Shown: positions 17,980-27,102 of the stretch, piece by piece
Layout: each line of letters opens with the position of its first letter
Numbering within the stretch: position 1 is the first letter of the stretch
NCBI GenBank assembly: GCA_902493375.1
Contig: CABUPH010000002.1
Coordinates: forward strand, 124,001-188,000
Direction: 5' to 3'
Length of the DNA stretch: 64,000 nt
Source: an uncultured Collinsella sp.
GTDB taxonomy: Bacteria; Actinomycetota; Coriobacteriia; Coriobacteriales; Coriobacteriaceae
Notes under the pieces: generated by a model
Seen by the model: only the letters and a program-made list of their open reading frames with translations
The model's database searches: none
What the model was told of the DNA's origin: nothing
Translations under genes and position numbers: made by a program

Positions 17980-19329
17980 GTGGCTAAGAAATCTACGGCT
18001 ATCGATGTAACGCAGGGTGTCATTTGGCAACAGCTGCTGTCGCTGTGCGTTCCCATCTTTTTTAGTTCGTTTTTTCAGCAGGCCTACACGCTTATCGGTA
18101 CGTATATCGTTGGCCAGTTTGGCGGCAAGCTCGCGCTGGGTGGCATTCAAGCCACGATGGTGCTCACCGAGCTCTGCATTGGCTTTTGCGTTGGCGTCGG
18201 CGCCGGCTGCGCGGTCATTACCGGTCAGTATTTTGGCCAGCACGATGATGAGCGACTGAGTCGTTCGGTCCATACAGCCATGACGCTCGCGCTGGTGGGC
18301 GGTATCGCTTTCTCGATTCTTGGCATAGTGTTCGTTGAGCCCATGCTGGTGCTTATGAACACGCCGCATGAACTATTGGCCGAGGGTGTGGCCTATGCTC
18401 GCTGTTATTTTGCCGCGATGGTTGCGGCGCTGCTGCTGAATATGGGAACCGCACTGCTGCGTGCCGTGGGCGACACGCGCGGGCCCGCCGTGATCATTGC
18501 CTCTGGCTGCCTTGTTAACGTGGTGCTGGATATCATCTTTGTCGCTGTGTTGCATATGGAGGCGCTGGGCTGCGGCATCGCAGTGGCGCTGACCATTTGC
18601 TCCAATGCAACGATGATCGTGTTGCGCATGATGCGCGCTCCGGGTGCATGGCGTCTTTCGCTGTCTAAGCTCGGTATCGATCGCGGTATTTGCAAGAGTA
18701 TGATCTCGTGTGGTCTGCCACTCGGTTTTCAATCGGCTGCCTATTCGATTTCGAACGTGCTGATCCAGGTGTCGGTTAATTCGTTTGGCGCCGATGTCAC
18801 GACTGCTTGGGGTCTATCTGGGCGCCTGGATGGCATTATCTGGATGGTGACCGAGGCGCTCGGCGTATCGATCACTACGTTCTCGGCGCAGAACTTTGGC
18901 GCGCGCAACTACGAGCGCATGCGCAAGGGCTACCATACGTCGCTCGTGCTGTCGTTTATGCTCATTGGTGGCCTGTCTGCCGTGCTGCTGGTGTTCTCGG
19001 GTCCGTTGTCGCGTCTGTTTGTCGACGATGCTTCGATTTCGGCGTACACCACGACCATCCTCCATTTCATTGCGCCGTTCTATGCGATTTTCTCGATTAT
19101 CGAGAACGCCTCGGGTTCCATCCGCGGCGCCGGCGTGAGTCTGCAGCCTATGATGCTCACCATCTTTGGCACCGTCGTACTCAGAGTGATTTGGGTGTTT
19201 GCGATCATGCCCTTCGATCCGTCGCTCGAGCATCTACTGCTGGTCTACCCCGTAACCTGGCTCATCACGGCCACGCTGTTCACCATCTACCACCACAGCG
19301 GCAACTGGCTAGGTCGCGCCACCGCCTAG
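17980..19329 (+). CDS. MATE family efflux transporter
   Basis: A 449-residue membrane protein with about 12 hydrophobic segments in two similar halves, the MATE/NorM fold, which exports organic cations or drugs by Na+ or H+ exchange. Early residues VIWQQLLSLCVPIFFSSFFQ and the QQAYTLIGTYIVGQFGG region match the family. The GTG at 17980 follows GGGAGG; an upstream ATG (17947) lacks one. The substrate is unknown. Confidence 0.88.
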   Translation: MAKKSTAIDVTQGVIWQQLLSLCVPIFFSSFFQQAYTLIGTYIVGQFGGKLALGGIQATMVLTELCIGFCVGVGAGCAVITGQYFGQHDDERLSRSVHTAMTLALVGGIAFSILGIVFVEPMLVLMNTPHELLAEGVAYARCYFAAMVAALLLNMGTALLRAVGDTRGPAVIIASGCLVNVVLDIIFVAVLHMEALGCGIAVALTICSNATMIVLRMMRAPGAWRLSLSKLGIDRGICKSMISCGLPLGFQSAAYSISNVLIQVSVNSFGADVTTAWGLSGRLDGIIWMVTEALGVSITTFSAQNFGARNYERMRKGYHTSLVLSFMLIGGLSAVLLVFSGPLSRLFVDDASISAYTTTILHFIAPFYAIFSIIENASGSIRGAGVSLQPMMLTIFGTVVLRVIWVFAIMPFDPSLEHLLLVYPVTWLITATLFTIYHHSGNWLGRATA

Positions 19330-19352
19330 CTCATCCGTCGGATACCCCTGAT

Positions 19353-19421
19353 AAGTTGCGGTGAAATAGTTCCTGAAAAGCCCTTGCGGACCGTCAAACA
19401 AGTACTATTCCACCGCAACTT
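19353..19421. repeat. intergenic inverted repeat (18-bp arms)
   Basis: Arms 19353-19370 (AAGTTGCGGTGAAATAGT) and 19404-19421 are complementary with one mismatch, around a 33-base loop. It sits between the converging MATE and cobO genes without a T tract, so it looks like a short dispersed palindromic repeat rather than a classical terminator. Confidence 0.6.
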
Positions 19422-19458
19422 CCTTATGAGCTGTAGGTGTTGGCGGAAAACGAATCAA

Positions 19459-19944
19459 TTAGTATTCGATGCCTTGGCGGGCTAGGAGGCCTTCGTCGAA
19501 GTAGTGTTTGATGGGACGCATTTCGGTGACTAAGTCCGCGAGGTCGGCCAACGGCAGCAGCCCGCGGCCGGTGAGCACGAGTTCCGTGGTGGCGGGCTTT
19601 ATCGCGATCAGCGCTTCGACATCCTCGCGTGTCACGAAGCCGCGGCGCATAGCCTCGCCGAGTTCGTCCAAAATCAGAACGTCGACCTGTGATATCTGCT
19701 CGTGTGCTAGCTCCAGAATCTGTGCCGCGCAGGCCTCGGGCGTGTCGCGGTCGGCTTGTACGATGCGCAGACCCAAACGGGGCGCCGCATCATGCTCGGC
19801 GCAGTGCAGTTTCTTGGCAGACTGCAGCCTAAGAACGTTAAGTCCATAGCCCGTGGCGCGCAGCGCGAGCCCCAGCGCAGCCGTCGTCTTGCCCTTGCCG
19901 TCGCCTGTATAGATTTGAACCTTGCCGACTTACAGTGATGCCAT
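19459..19944 (-). pseudogene. cobO: cob(I)alamin adenosyltransferase (CobO/BtuR), stop at codon 5
   Basis: The frame encodes a recognisable CobO/BtuR protein, which attaches adenosine from ATP to corrinoid cobalt. The P-loop YTGDGKGKTTAALGLALRA is at codons 12-30, VDVLILDELGEA is the Walker B part, and LVTEMRPIKHYFDEGL plus a terminal RQGIEY close the family C-terminus. The only start with a good ribosome site (AAAGGAC) is the ATG at 19944, but codon 5 is TAA (complement of 19930-19932). No ATG, GTG or TTG lies between that stop and the P-loop; the first is a TTG at 19776, beyond the P-loop. The gene is therefore probably inactive, unless a non-standard start is used or the base call is wrong. 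Confidence 0.65.
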
Positions 19945-20021
19945 CTCTGTCCTTTCGTGCCCGGCGTCGGTTTATCGTCGCTCGGGTTGGGTATTCTAGA
20001 AACCATTATCAACCCCAGTAG

Positions 20022-21929
20022 ATGGAGTTCAAGCAGATGGAGATGGATGACAACAAGCGTAGACGGAATATGATCCTCTACGTGCTCATCGCCTTCGTCG
20101 TCTACCTCGTGCTCTCGACCGTTCTGTTCCCCAACATCGGTCACACGCAGCAGATTACGAAGACCGACTACTCGACGTTTGTCAAAGCGCTCGATAAGAA
20201 GAGCGTCGACAAGGTCGAGTACAACACGGACGATTACACCATTTATTACACCAAGAAGGGCGAGGACGAGAACATCGCCTATAAGACGACCGGTGTGCCG
20301 AATGATGCGGGCTTTACCGATCGCGTGCTTGAGTCTGGCGCTTCGCTGGAGTCGGTCGTTCCCGATAAAAACTCGGGTTTGATGACCTACTACCTGCTCA
20401 CTCTCATTCTTCCCATGGCGATTTTCTTCCTCATCGGTTGGTGGCTTAACCGCCGCATGAAGAAGGCTATGGGCGATGACGGCCCGTCGATGAACTTTGG
20501 TGGCGGCGGTTTTGGCGGCGGCGGACTGGGTAAGTCCGGCGCGCGCGTGATCGCCTCCAAGGACGTGGGCGTGACCTTTAAGGACGTCGCCGGCCAGGAA
20601 GAGGCCAAGGAGTCTCTCAAGGAGGTCGTCGACTTTCTGGAGAAGCCGCAGCGCTACGAGGAGATCGGCGCCAAGCTGCCGCGCGGTGCTCTCCTTGTTG
20701 GCCCTCCGGGTACCGGTAAGACCCTGCTTGCCAAGGCTGTTGCCGGCGAGGCCGGTGTTCCGTTCTTTAGCATTTCGGGCTCTGAGTTCGTTGAGATGTT
20801 TGTTGGTCGCGGCGCTGCAAAGGTTCGTGACCTGTTTAAGCAGGCCAAGGAAAAGGCCCCGTGTATCGTCTTTATCGATGAGATCGATACCATCGGTAAG
20901 AAGCGCGATGGCGGCGGCTTTAGCGGCAACGACGAGCGCGAGCAGACGCTCAATCAGTTGCTGACCGAGATGGATGGCTTCGATAACCACAAGGGTATCG
21001 TTGTCCTTGCCGCAACCAACCGCCCCGACAGTCTCGATCCCGCTCTACTGCGCCCCGGTCGTTTTGACCGCCGCATCCCCGTCGAGTTGCCCGATCTGAC
21101 CGGCCGTAAGAACATCCTCGAGCTCCACGCCAAGAGTGTGAAGACCGAGCCGCCGATCGATCTGACCGCGATTGCCCGTGCCACGCCCGGTGCCTCGGGC
21201 GCCGACCTGGCCAATATCATCAACGAGGGCGCCCTGCGCGCCGTTCGCGAAGGTCGCAAGCGTGCAACCCAGGACGACTTCGAGGAGTCGGTGGAGGTCG
21301 TCATTGCCGGTCAACAGCGTAAGTCCACGGTGCTTTCCGACCACGAGAAGCAGGTCGTTTCCTACCATGAGATCGGCCATGCCATTGTTGCCGCTCGCCA
21401 GAAGGGCTCTGCGCCTGTCACGAAGATCACCATCGTGCCACGCACGAGCGGTGCTCTGGGCTACACCATGCAGGTCGAGGAGGATGAGCGCTTCCTGACC
21501 ACACGCCAGGAGGTCCTGGACAAGCTCGCCGTCTACTGCGGTGGCCGTGCGGCCGAGGAGCTCATCTTTGGTGAGATGACGACTGGCGCCGCCAACGATA
21601 TCGAGCAGGCCACCAAGCTCGCCCGCAACATGGTGACGCGCTTTGGTATGTCCGACGAGTTTGGCATGATGGCGCTCGGTACCGTCCAGAATGCGTACCT
21701 CAACCAGGATACGTCGCTCACCTGCGCCCCCGGTACGGCCGAGCGCGTGGACGCGATTGTCGCCAAGCTGATCGAGGATGCGCACGACCGCGCCCTGCAG
21801 ATCCTGAAGGAGAACAAGTTCAAGCTCCACGAGCTGGCTCGTTATCTGTACAAGAAGGAGACGATCACGGGCGAGGAGTTCATGAATCTCCTCACGCGCG
21901 AAAATCCGCTGATGCCGAAGCAGCAGTAA
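20022..21929 (+). CDS. ftsH: ATP-dependent zinc metalloprotease FtsH
   Basis: A 635-residue membrane AAA+ protease that degrades unassembled and regulatory proteins. A first membrane segment (around residues 17-37), a periplasmic domain and a second segment (about 125-147) precede the AAA domain with GPPGTGKT, FIDEID and the second region of homology RPGRFDRR. The zinc site is HEIGHA, with Ile where Ala is usual. A glycine-rich linker (GGGGFGGGGLGKSG) joins the membrane part and the ATPase. ATGs at 20022, 20037 and 20043 are all possible; TGGAG before 20037 favours that one slightly. It is divergent from cobO. Confidence 0.95.
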   Translation: MEFKQMEMDDNKRRRNMILYVLIAFVVYLVLSTVLFPNIGHTQQITKTDYSTFVKALDKKSVDKVEYNTDDYTIYYTKKGEDENIAYKTTGVPNDAGFTDRVLESGASLESVVPDKNSGLMTYYLLTLILPMAIFFLIGWWLNRRMKKAMGDDGPSMNFGGGGFGGGGLGKSGARVIASKDVGVTFKDVAGQEEAKESLKEVVDFLEKPQRYEEIGAKLPRGALLVGPPGTGKTLLAKAVAGEAGVPFFSISGSEFVEMFVGRGAAKVRDLFKQAKEKAPCIVFIDEIDTIGKKRDGGGFSGNDEREQTLNQLLTEMDGFDNHKGIVVLAATNRPDSLDPALLRPGRFDRRIPVELPDLTGRKNILELHAKSVKTEPPIDLTAIARATPGASGADLANIINEGALRAVREGRKRATQDDFEESVEVVIAGQQRKSTVLSDHEKQVVSYHEIGHAIVAARQKGSAPVTKITIVPRTSGALGYTMQVEEDERFLTTRQEVLDKLAVYCGGRAAEELIFGEMTTGAANDIEQATKLARNMVTRFGMSDEFGMMALGTVQNAYLNQDTSLTCAPGTAERVDAIVAKLIEDAHDRALQILKENKFKLHELARYLYKKETITGEEFMNLLTRENPLMPKQQ

Positions 21930-21950
21930 TACTAGTTGCGCAGTGTCAAT

Positions 21951-21990
21951 CGCCCCATTTGAGTTTCTATCTCAAATGGGGCGTTTTGTT
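21951..21990 (+). terminator. ftsH terminator
   Basis: Stem CGCCCCATTTGAG pairs with CTCAAATGGGGCG over a 7-base loop, followed by TTTTGTT. It lies 22 bp after the ftsH stop. Confidence 0.85.
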
Positions 21991-22004
21991 TGGGAGGGAT
22001 ATGT

Positions 22005-22460
22005 ATGAAGATCGTGGTGAGTGCCTGCTTGATGGGCGAGAGCTGCAAATATAACGGGCTCGATAACTACCATCGCGAACTGGTCGAAGCGTGCGAACGT
22101 ACGGGGACCGAGGTCCTGTTGGTGTGCCCTGAGGTCTTTGGCGGTCTGCCCACACCGCGCAAGCCGTCCGAGATTGTGAACGGAGAGGTTCGTACCTGCG
22201 AGGGCATATCGGTCGATCGCGAATTTCGCCTGGGTGCCCAACGAGCGCTCGATATGTGCGAGCAGGCGGGCGGGCCGGAAGAGATCGCCGCGTGCATCCT
22301 GCAGGACCGTAGTCCCTCGTGCGGCGCGGGTCGCATCTACGACGGAACATTCAGCGGCGCCCCTACGGCGGGCAACGGCGTCTTCGTTGATTTACTGCTC
22401 CGCCACGGTTATCGCGTGATCCCGGCTAGCGAGTTCGACCCCAGCATGCTGGAGCAATAA
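22005..22460 (+). CDS. DUF523 domain protein
   Basis: A 151-residue DUF523 protein of unknown function. It begins MKIVVSACLMGESCKYNG, with the conserved family cysteines, and contains VCPEVFGGLPTPR and ILQDRSPSCGAGRIYDG. The Cys pattern suggests metal or Fe-S binding. GGGAGG precedes the ATG. It stands alone between two terminators. Confidence 0.85.
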   Translation: MKIVVSACLMGESCKYNGLDNYHRELVEACERTGTEVLLVCPEVFGGLPTPRKPSEIVNGEVRTCEGISVDREFRLGAQRALDMCEQAGGPEEIAACILQDRSPSCGAGRIYDGTFSGAPTAGNGVFVDLLLRHGYRVIPASEFDPSMLEQ

Positions 22461-22499
22461 AAAACCACCACAAAGGTACTGCTCCCTTGTGGTGGTTTT
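22461..22499. terminator. bidirectional terminator, CACCACAA hairpin family
   Basis: AAAACCACCACAA (22461-22473) pairs with TTGTGGTGGTTTT (22487-22499). A-rich and T-rich flanks allow termination on both strands, between converging DUF523 and GldA-like genes. The stem closely resembles the hairpin at 30251. Confidence 0.85.
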
Positions 22500-22508
22500 G
22501 GGTTAGAG

Positions 22509-23591
22509 CTAGAGGGTGTGGCCGTAGGCGTTGGCAGCTTTGATGGCGGCGGCGAATTTTTCGTCGGTGAAGGGCTCGGGGTTTCCCTGCTTCCACTCGT
22601 TGGTGGCGTGCGCGTATTCGCACAGGGCCGGGATATCTGCCTCGGTAAGGCCAACCTGCTCAAGCGTTACGGGCAGCCCCATCTGCTTGTTAAAGGCGGC
22701 GTAGCGCTCAAGGTTCTCGGTATCGCCCGTATAGGCAAACAGTACCAGCACGCCCAGGCTCACGACCTCGCCATGCAGGTAGGTGCCCTCACGCGGAATG
22801 CTGCAGGTGGCGTTGTAGAACGCGTGCGCCACGCTCGAGTTGTAGTAATAATCGTTCTGGTTGGTCAGGTTCGAGACATAGCCCGTGTTGACAACGATGT
22901 CGAGCGCGATCTGCTTGACGGCCTCGCTCGACAGATTCTGGCGCACATCCTCAAGACCCTGCACACCATAGGTAAACAGCGGCTCGGAGCAGGTGTGGGC
23001 GAGTGCCAGGCCAAGACCGGCGGTGTGCTCCAGGTTGCCGGCGCTCGTGGCGTATTCGACCTCGGGCTGCTTAGACAGGGCATCGCCCACGCCGGCCCAG
23101 AAGTACTCTGCCGGTGCCTCGGCGATGATCTTGGGGTTGATGAAGATGTGCGCCGGTCGGTTGGGGTACGAATAGCCCTCGAGCGATCCATCGTCATTGT
23201 AGACAACGGCAATGGCGGTCGCGGCCGAGCAGTTGGAGCAAATCGTCGGTACGGTAAAGACGATCTTCTTGAGCTCGATGGCCGCCGTCTTCACAGTGTC
23301 GAGTGCCTTGCCGCCGCCACATGCGATGAGCACGTCGGCTTCCTGGCAGGCAGGGGAGTTCACGACCTTGGCGATATTGGCACGCGTACTGTTGGTGCCA
23401 TAGACGCGCGTCTCCAGGACCTCGACATCGGTACCTTCAAGTGCCGCCTCGATTCCCGGCAGCGCCGCAGCCAGGGCTCGCTTGCCGCCAATGATGGCGA
23501 CCTTGGTCGCTCCGTACTCGGCCAGTGCGGCGGGCAGCTCGGTAAAGCAATCCTCGCCAACGGTATAATCACTCATTCCAATCGTGCGCAT
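22509..23591 (-). CDS. iron-containing alcohol dehydrogenase, glycerol dehydrogenase-like
   Basis: A 360-residue member of the GldA-like branch of iron-containing alcohol dehydrogenases, NAD-dependent oxidation of a polyol by inference. It shows the dinucleotide-binding ACGGGKALDTVK, the TVPTICSNCSAATAIAV segment and HGEVVSLGVLVLFAY containing a metal-ligand histidine. The exact substrate cannot be read from sequence. AAGAAGG lies about 6 bp before the ATG. It is divergent from the ileS T-box leader. Confidence 0.85.
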   Translation of the reverse strand: MRTIGMSDYTVGEDCFTELPAALAEYGATKVAIIGGKRALAAALPGIEAALEGTDVEVLETRVYGTNSTRANIAKVVNSPACQEADVLIACGGGKALDTVKTAAIELKKIVFTVPTICSNCSAATAIAVVYNDDGSLEGYSYPNRPAHIFINPKIIAEAPAEYFWAGVGDALSKQPEVEYATSAGNLEHTAGLGLALAHTCSEPLFTYGVQGLEDVRQNLSSEAVKQIALDIVVNTGYVSNLTNQNDYYYNSSVAHAFYNATCSIPREGTYLHGEVVSLGVLVLFAYTGDTENLERYAAFNKQMGLPVTLEQVGLTEADIPALCEYAHATNEWKQGNPEPFTDEKFAAAIKAANAYGHTL

Positions 23592-23712
23592 GGCAACCTT
23601 CTTTCTTTCGATAAAGTGCTTTCAGGTATTTTGCTCCTAGAGAAGGTCCACAGCCGCGAGAAATTTCGAACGTATAAAACCAGTGTTGAGGGTTTTTCGC
23701 CGGCGCGGAACG

Positions 23713-23721
23713 TGCTAGCAT
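23713..23721 (+). promoter_or_regulatory. possible extended -10 promoter for ileS leader
   Basis: TGCTAGCAT fits an extended -10 element (TGn plus TAnnnT) shortly upstream of the first T-box pairing element. No well-spaced -35 box is visible. Confidence 0.3.
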
Positions 23722-23734
23722 ACTCCGCATAAGC

Positions 23735-24040
23735 GTTGATGGGGACGAGTAGTCGGCCGTCCGCATGTTACAGAGAGCGGGGAGCGCTGAGAACCCGTGC
23801 ATGCGACCGATGAAAATCACCCCGGAGCTGCGGTCCCAACGGACGCGTCGCACAGGCTCGTCCTAGTAGATATCGCCGAGATGGTCGTCGATACAGGCCA
23901 GCCGAGTAACGGATGCGAGCGCGCGAATACGCGGGCGAGGGCATCTAAGCTGGGTGGTTAAACGAAGAGCTTTTGCGGGCGTACAGTCCGTTTTGTGGCG
24001 CTTCGTCCCAGCTTGTAGGGACGGGCGCTTTTTTGGTGCC
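23735..24040 (+). ncRNA. T-box leader of ileS (isoleucine specifier ATC)
   Basis: Stem I pairs GGGG (23741-23744) with CCCC (23820-23823) and TCGG (23753-23756) with CCGA (23807-23810), enclosing a specifier loop with GAGTAG on one side and TGAAAATCA on the other. The specifier codon ATC (23816-23818) pairs with tRNA-Ile(GAU). The distal AGAGAGC and GCTGAGAAC segments are typical of full-length Stem I. The T-box TGGGTGGTT at 23951 offers UGGU to the uncharged ACCA end. ACGAAG (23962-23967) can pair with CTTCGT (24001-24006) as antiterminator, excluding the terminator at 23998-24034. Uncharged tRNA-Ile would thus switch ileS on. Confidence 0.88.
23998..24034 (+). terminator. regulated terminator of the ileS T-box
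   Basis: Stem GCGC..CGTCCC pairs with GGGACG.GCGC over loop AGCTTGTA and ends in TTTTTT (24029-24034). It overlaps the antiterminator pairing partner. Confidence 0.8.
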
Positions 24041-24077
24041 CAGCGGGCGTGCGCGCCCATGACATGAAAGGGGTACC

Positions 24078-26879
24078 GTGGCAAACGAGTACAAGCAGAC
24101 GATGAATCTGCCCAAGACCGGTTTTCCCATGCGTGCCGGTCTTTCCAAGTCCGAGCCCAAGCGACTCAAGGACTGGCAGGACAACAAGGTCTACGAGCAG
24201 GTTCTGAAGAAGAACGAGGGTCACAAGAAGTTCGTGCTGCACGACGGCCCTCCGTACGCCAACGGCCCGATCCACATCGGCCACGCCATGAACAAGATCT
24301 CCAAGGACATGATCAACCGTTACTGGATGATGCAGGGCTATGAGGTTCCATATGTCCCCGGTTGGGATTGCCATGGCCAGCCGATCGAGCATAAGGTCGA
24401 GGAGAAGCTCGGCACCGAGAAGTTCAACCAGACCTCCACGGCTAAGATCCGCGAGCTTTGCAACAAGTTCGCTGTCGAGAACATCGAGCTGCAGAAGGCC
24501 GGCTTCCGTCGCCTGGGCGTGCTCGGCGATTGGGACAACCCCTATCTGACGCTCTATCACCAGCATGACGCCGCCGACATCGAGGTTTTCAAGGCCATGT
24601 TCGACAAGGGCATGATCTATCGCGGTCACAAGCCCGTCCACTGGTGCAAGCACTGCCATACCGCACTTGCTGAGGCCGAGATTGAGTACTCCGACGAGAC
24701 GAGCCCGTCCATCTTCGTGCGCTTTGAGATGACCTCCAAGCCCGCCGGCCTCGAGAACTTCGACGGCCCGGTTGACTTTATCATCTGGACGACCACGCCG
24801 TGGACCATCCCCTCCGACCAGGCAGTTTCTCTCAAGCCCGGTGCCGCCTACGTCGCCGTTGAGCACGACGGCCGCGCCGAGGTCATGCTCGAGGACCTAG
24901 CTCCCAAGTGCTGCGAGGAGTTTGGCTGGGAGTACACCCCGGTTGTGGTCGACGGCAAGCCCTATGTGGTTCCCGCCGAGACCTTCCATCACATTCACTA
25001 TAAGCAGCCGATCTTTGACGGTGTCGAGGGCGTTGCGCTGTTGGCCGATTACGTCGGTGTCGATGACGGTACCGGTATCGTCCACAACTCGCCCGGTCAC
25101 GGCGTCGACGACTACTTCGCCTGCCTCAAGGAGGGCATCACCGACATTTGCATGCCGGTCGATGACGACGGCAAGTTCTACACCGGCGAGGAGTTTGGCA
25201 CCGGCGGCCCCTTCAGCGGCATGGATACCGACGAGGCCAACCCGCACATCATCGAGTTCCTGCGCGAGCGCGGCACCCTGGTCCTCGAGAAGAAGATCAC
25301 GCACAGCTATCCGCACTGCTGGCGCTGCAAGCACCCGGTGCTCTTCCGTGCTACCGACCAGTGGTTCGTCTCGATGGACAAGACCGGTCTGCGCGAGCAG
25401 GCTGGCAAAGAGGTCCGCGAGAACGTCAAGTGGTATCCGGCTCACGCCGCCAACCGCATCGGCGCCATGGTCGAGCAGCGTCCCGACTGGTGCATCAGCC
25501 GTCAGCGCAACTGGGGCGTGCCTATCCCCAGCTACACTTGCGCCGACTGCGGCGAGAAGGTCATGAACGACGCCACGCTCGACGCCGTCATCAAGCTCTT
25601 CCACGAGAAGGGCTCCGACGCCTGGTTTACCGACGCTCCCGAGAGCTACCTGGGCGAGTCTTGCGTTTGCCCCAAGTGTGGCGGCCATCACCTCAAGGCT
25701 GATAAGGACATTCTCGACGTGTGGTGGGACTCCGGCGTGTCTTGGAAGGCCGTCTGCGAGTACCGCCCCGAGCTGGAGTACCCGGCGGATGTGTACCTCG
25801 AGGGCTCCGACCAGCACCGCGGTTGGTTCCAGAGCTCGCTGCTCACCTCGGTGGGCGCCAACGGCCACGCTCCGTACAAGGCGGTCGTCTCGCAGGGCTT
25901 CACCCTCGACGGCCAGGGCCGTAAGATGTCCAAGTCGCTCGGCAACGTCATCGACCCCAATAAGGTCTGCGACGAGATGGGCGCCGACATCATCCGTCTG
26001 TGGGTTGCCTCTGTCGACACCAGCTCCGACGTCTCCATCGACCACGAGATCCTTGCTCGTACGTCCGATGCCTACCGTCGCTTCCGCAACACGCTGCGCT
26101 TCCTGCTTTCCGAGCTCGAGGGCCAGTTTGAGCCCGAGACCGACGGCGTCGCCTTTGTCGACCTGCTGCCGCTCGACAAGCTCATGGTTGCCCGCCTGAC
26201 CCAGGTCCAGGCCGAGGTCGACGATGCCTACGCCAGCTACGAGTTCCCGCGCGCCTACCGTGCGCTCTACGACTTCGTGGTTACCGAGCTTTCCAACGTG
26301 TACCTCGACGCCCTGAAGGATCGTCTGTACTGCGATAAGCCCGGTTCGCTTGAGCGCCGCAGTGCCCAGACCGTGCTGGCCGAGCTCTTCTCGATGCTCA
26401 TGCGCGATCTGCAGCCGATCCTGTCCTACACCGTCGACGAGGCCATGGCCTATGCGCCCGCCGGCTGCGTCGACCACCAGAAGTACGCCGCGCTGCTCGA
26501 TTGGTACAAGTCGCCCATCACGGTCGATGAGGCCAACGAGTTTGAGGGCGTGCTCGAGGCTTCACTCGAGCTCCGTAGCGCCGTGACCAAGGCCCTTGAG
26601 GATGCCCGTTCCGCCGGCACCTTCACTAAGAGCCAGCAGGTCCGCGTCAAGGCGGTCGTTCCCGCCGAGATGTACGCGCTGCTGACCGGTGATAAGGCCG
26701 TCGACCTGGCCGAGTTCTACATCGTCTCCGATGTAGAACTGACCCAGGGCGAGGAGCTCTCCGTTGCCATCGAGGCAGCCGAGGGCGAGTGCTGCGACCG
26801 TTGCTGGAACTACCGCACCACCGTCGGCGAGTACAACGGCCACGCGCATATTTGCAAGCGCTGCGCCGACGCTTTGTAG
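24078..26879 (+). CDS. ileS: isoleucyl-tRNA synthetase
   Basis: A 933-residue class I synthetase. The HIGH motif is in GPIHIGHAMNK and the KMSKS motif in GRKMSKSLGN. The CP1 editing domain lies between them (TTPWTIPSDQA). The C-terminal zinc-binding cysteines are CCDRCWNYR and CKRC. The GTG start follows AAAGGGG. Regulation is by the T-box leader directly upstream. This is the bacterial-type IleRS of standard length. Confidence 0.97.
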   Translation: MANEYKQTMNLPKTGFPMRAGLSKSEPKRLKDWQDNKVYEQVLKKNEGHKKFVLHDGPPYANGPIHIGHAMNKISKDMINRYWMMQGYEVPYVPGWDCHGQPIEHKVEEKLGTEKFNQTSTAKIRELCNKFAVENIELQKAGFRRLGVLGDWDNPYLTLYHQHDAADIEVFKAMFDKGMIYRGHKPVHWCKHCHTALAEAEIEYSDETSPSIFVRFEMTSKPAGLENFDGPVDFIIWTTTPWTIPSDQAVSLKPGAAYVAVEHDGRAEVMLEDLAPKCCEEFGWEYTPVVVDGKPYVVPAETFHHIHYKQPIFDGVEGVALLADYVGVDDGTGIVHNSPGHGVDDYFACLKEGITDICMPVDDDGKFYTGEEFGTGGPFSGMDTDEANPHIIEFLRERGTLVLEKKITHSYPHCWRCKHPVLFRATDQWFVSMDKTGLREQAGKEVRENVKWYPAHAANRIGAMVEQRPDWCISRQRNWGVPIPSYTCADCGEKVMNDATLDAVIKLFHEKGSDAWFTDAPESYLGESCVCPKCGGHHLKADKDILDVWWDSGVSWKAVCEYRPELEYPADVYLEGSDQHRGWFQSSLLTSVGANGHAPYKAVVSQGFTLDGQGRKMSKSLGNVIDPNKVCDEMGADIIRLWVASVDTSSDVSIDHEILARTSDAYRRFRNTLRFLLSELEGQFEPETDGVAFVDLLPLDKLMVARLTQVQAEVDDAYASYEFPRAYRALYDFVVTELSNVYLDALKDRLYCDKPGSLERRSAQTVLAELFSMLMRDLQPILSYTVDEAMAYAPAGCVDHQKYAALLDWYKSPITVDEANEFEGVLEASLELRSAVTKALEDARSAGTFTKSQQVRVKAVVPAEMYALLTGDKAVDLAEFYIVSDVELTQGEELSVAIEAAEGECCDRCWNYRTTVGEYNGHAHICKRCADAL

Positions 26880-26919
26880 GTCACGGCGTTCGTAGAACAC
26901 CGTAACCTACCGACGCTGC

Positions 26920-27032
26920 AAACGCCCCTAAGCGGCAATCTGACGTTCAATCGTCGGTCGCGTACCGAAGTACGCTTCCCTCCTCTTTCACGTCACCTTG
27001 CTCGCTTGGGGACGTTTTCGCTGTTGGTGACG
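26920..27032 (+). other. structured intergenic segment downstream of ileS
   Basis: Several nested pairings fill this stretch: an outer imperfect stem (26920-26934 with 27003-27017), TGACGT (26941-26946) with ACGTCA (26990-26995), and an apical GCGTAC-CGAA-GTACGC hairpin (26960-26975). CGTCACC (26991-26997) can alternatively pair with GGTGACG (27026-27032). There is no reading frame of note. It may be a structured RNA or a dispersed repeat. The whole 26880-27251 gap otherwise holds only hairpins and the ileS terminator. Confidence 0.4.
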
Positions 27033-27102
27033 ATAACGCGGCTTTTCCATTGCTGGAGCTAGAGGCTTTCTTTCGACTTGCGCTTTTAGTCGAAAGCTAT
27101 TA

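Noticed and set aside
19459..19776. 105-residue CobO starting at the TTG at 19776
   Set aside because: It would lack the P-loop that is preserved in frame upstream, so it is better read as part of a broken gene than as a real short protein.
24897..26477. 526-codon minus-strand frame opposite ileS
   Set aside because: Shadow of ileS; no motifs.
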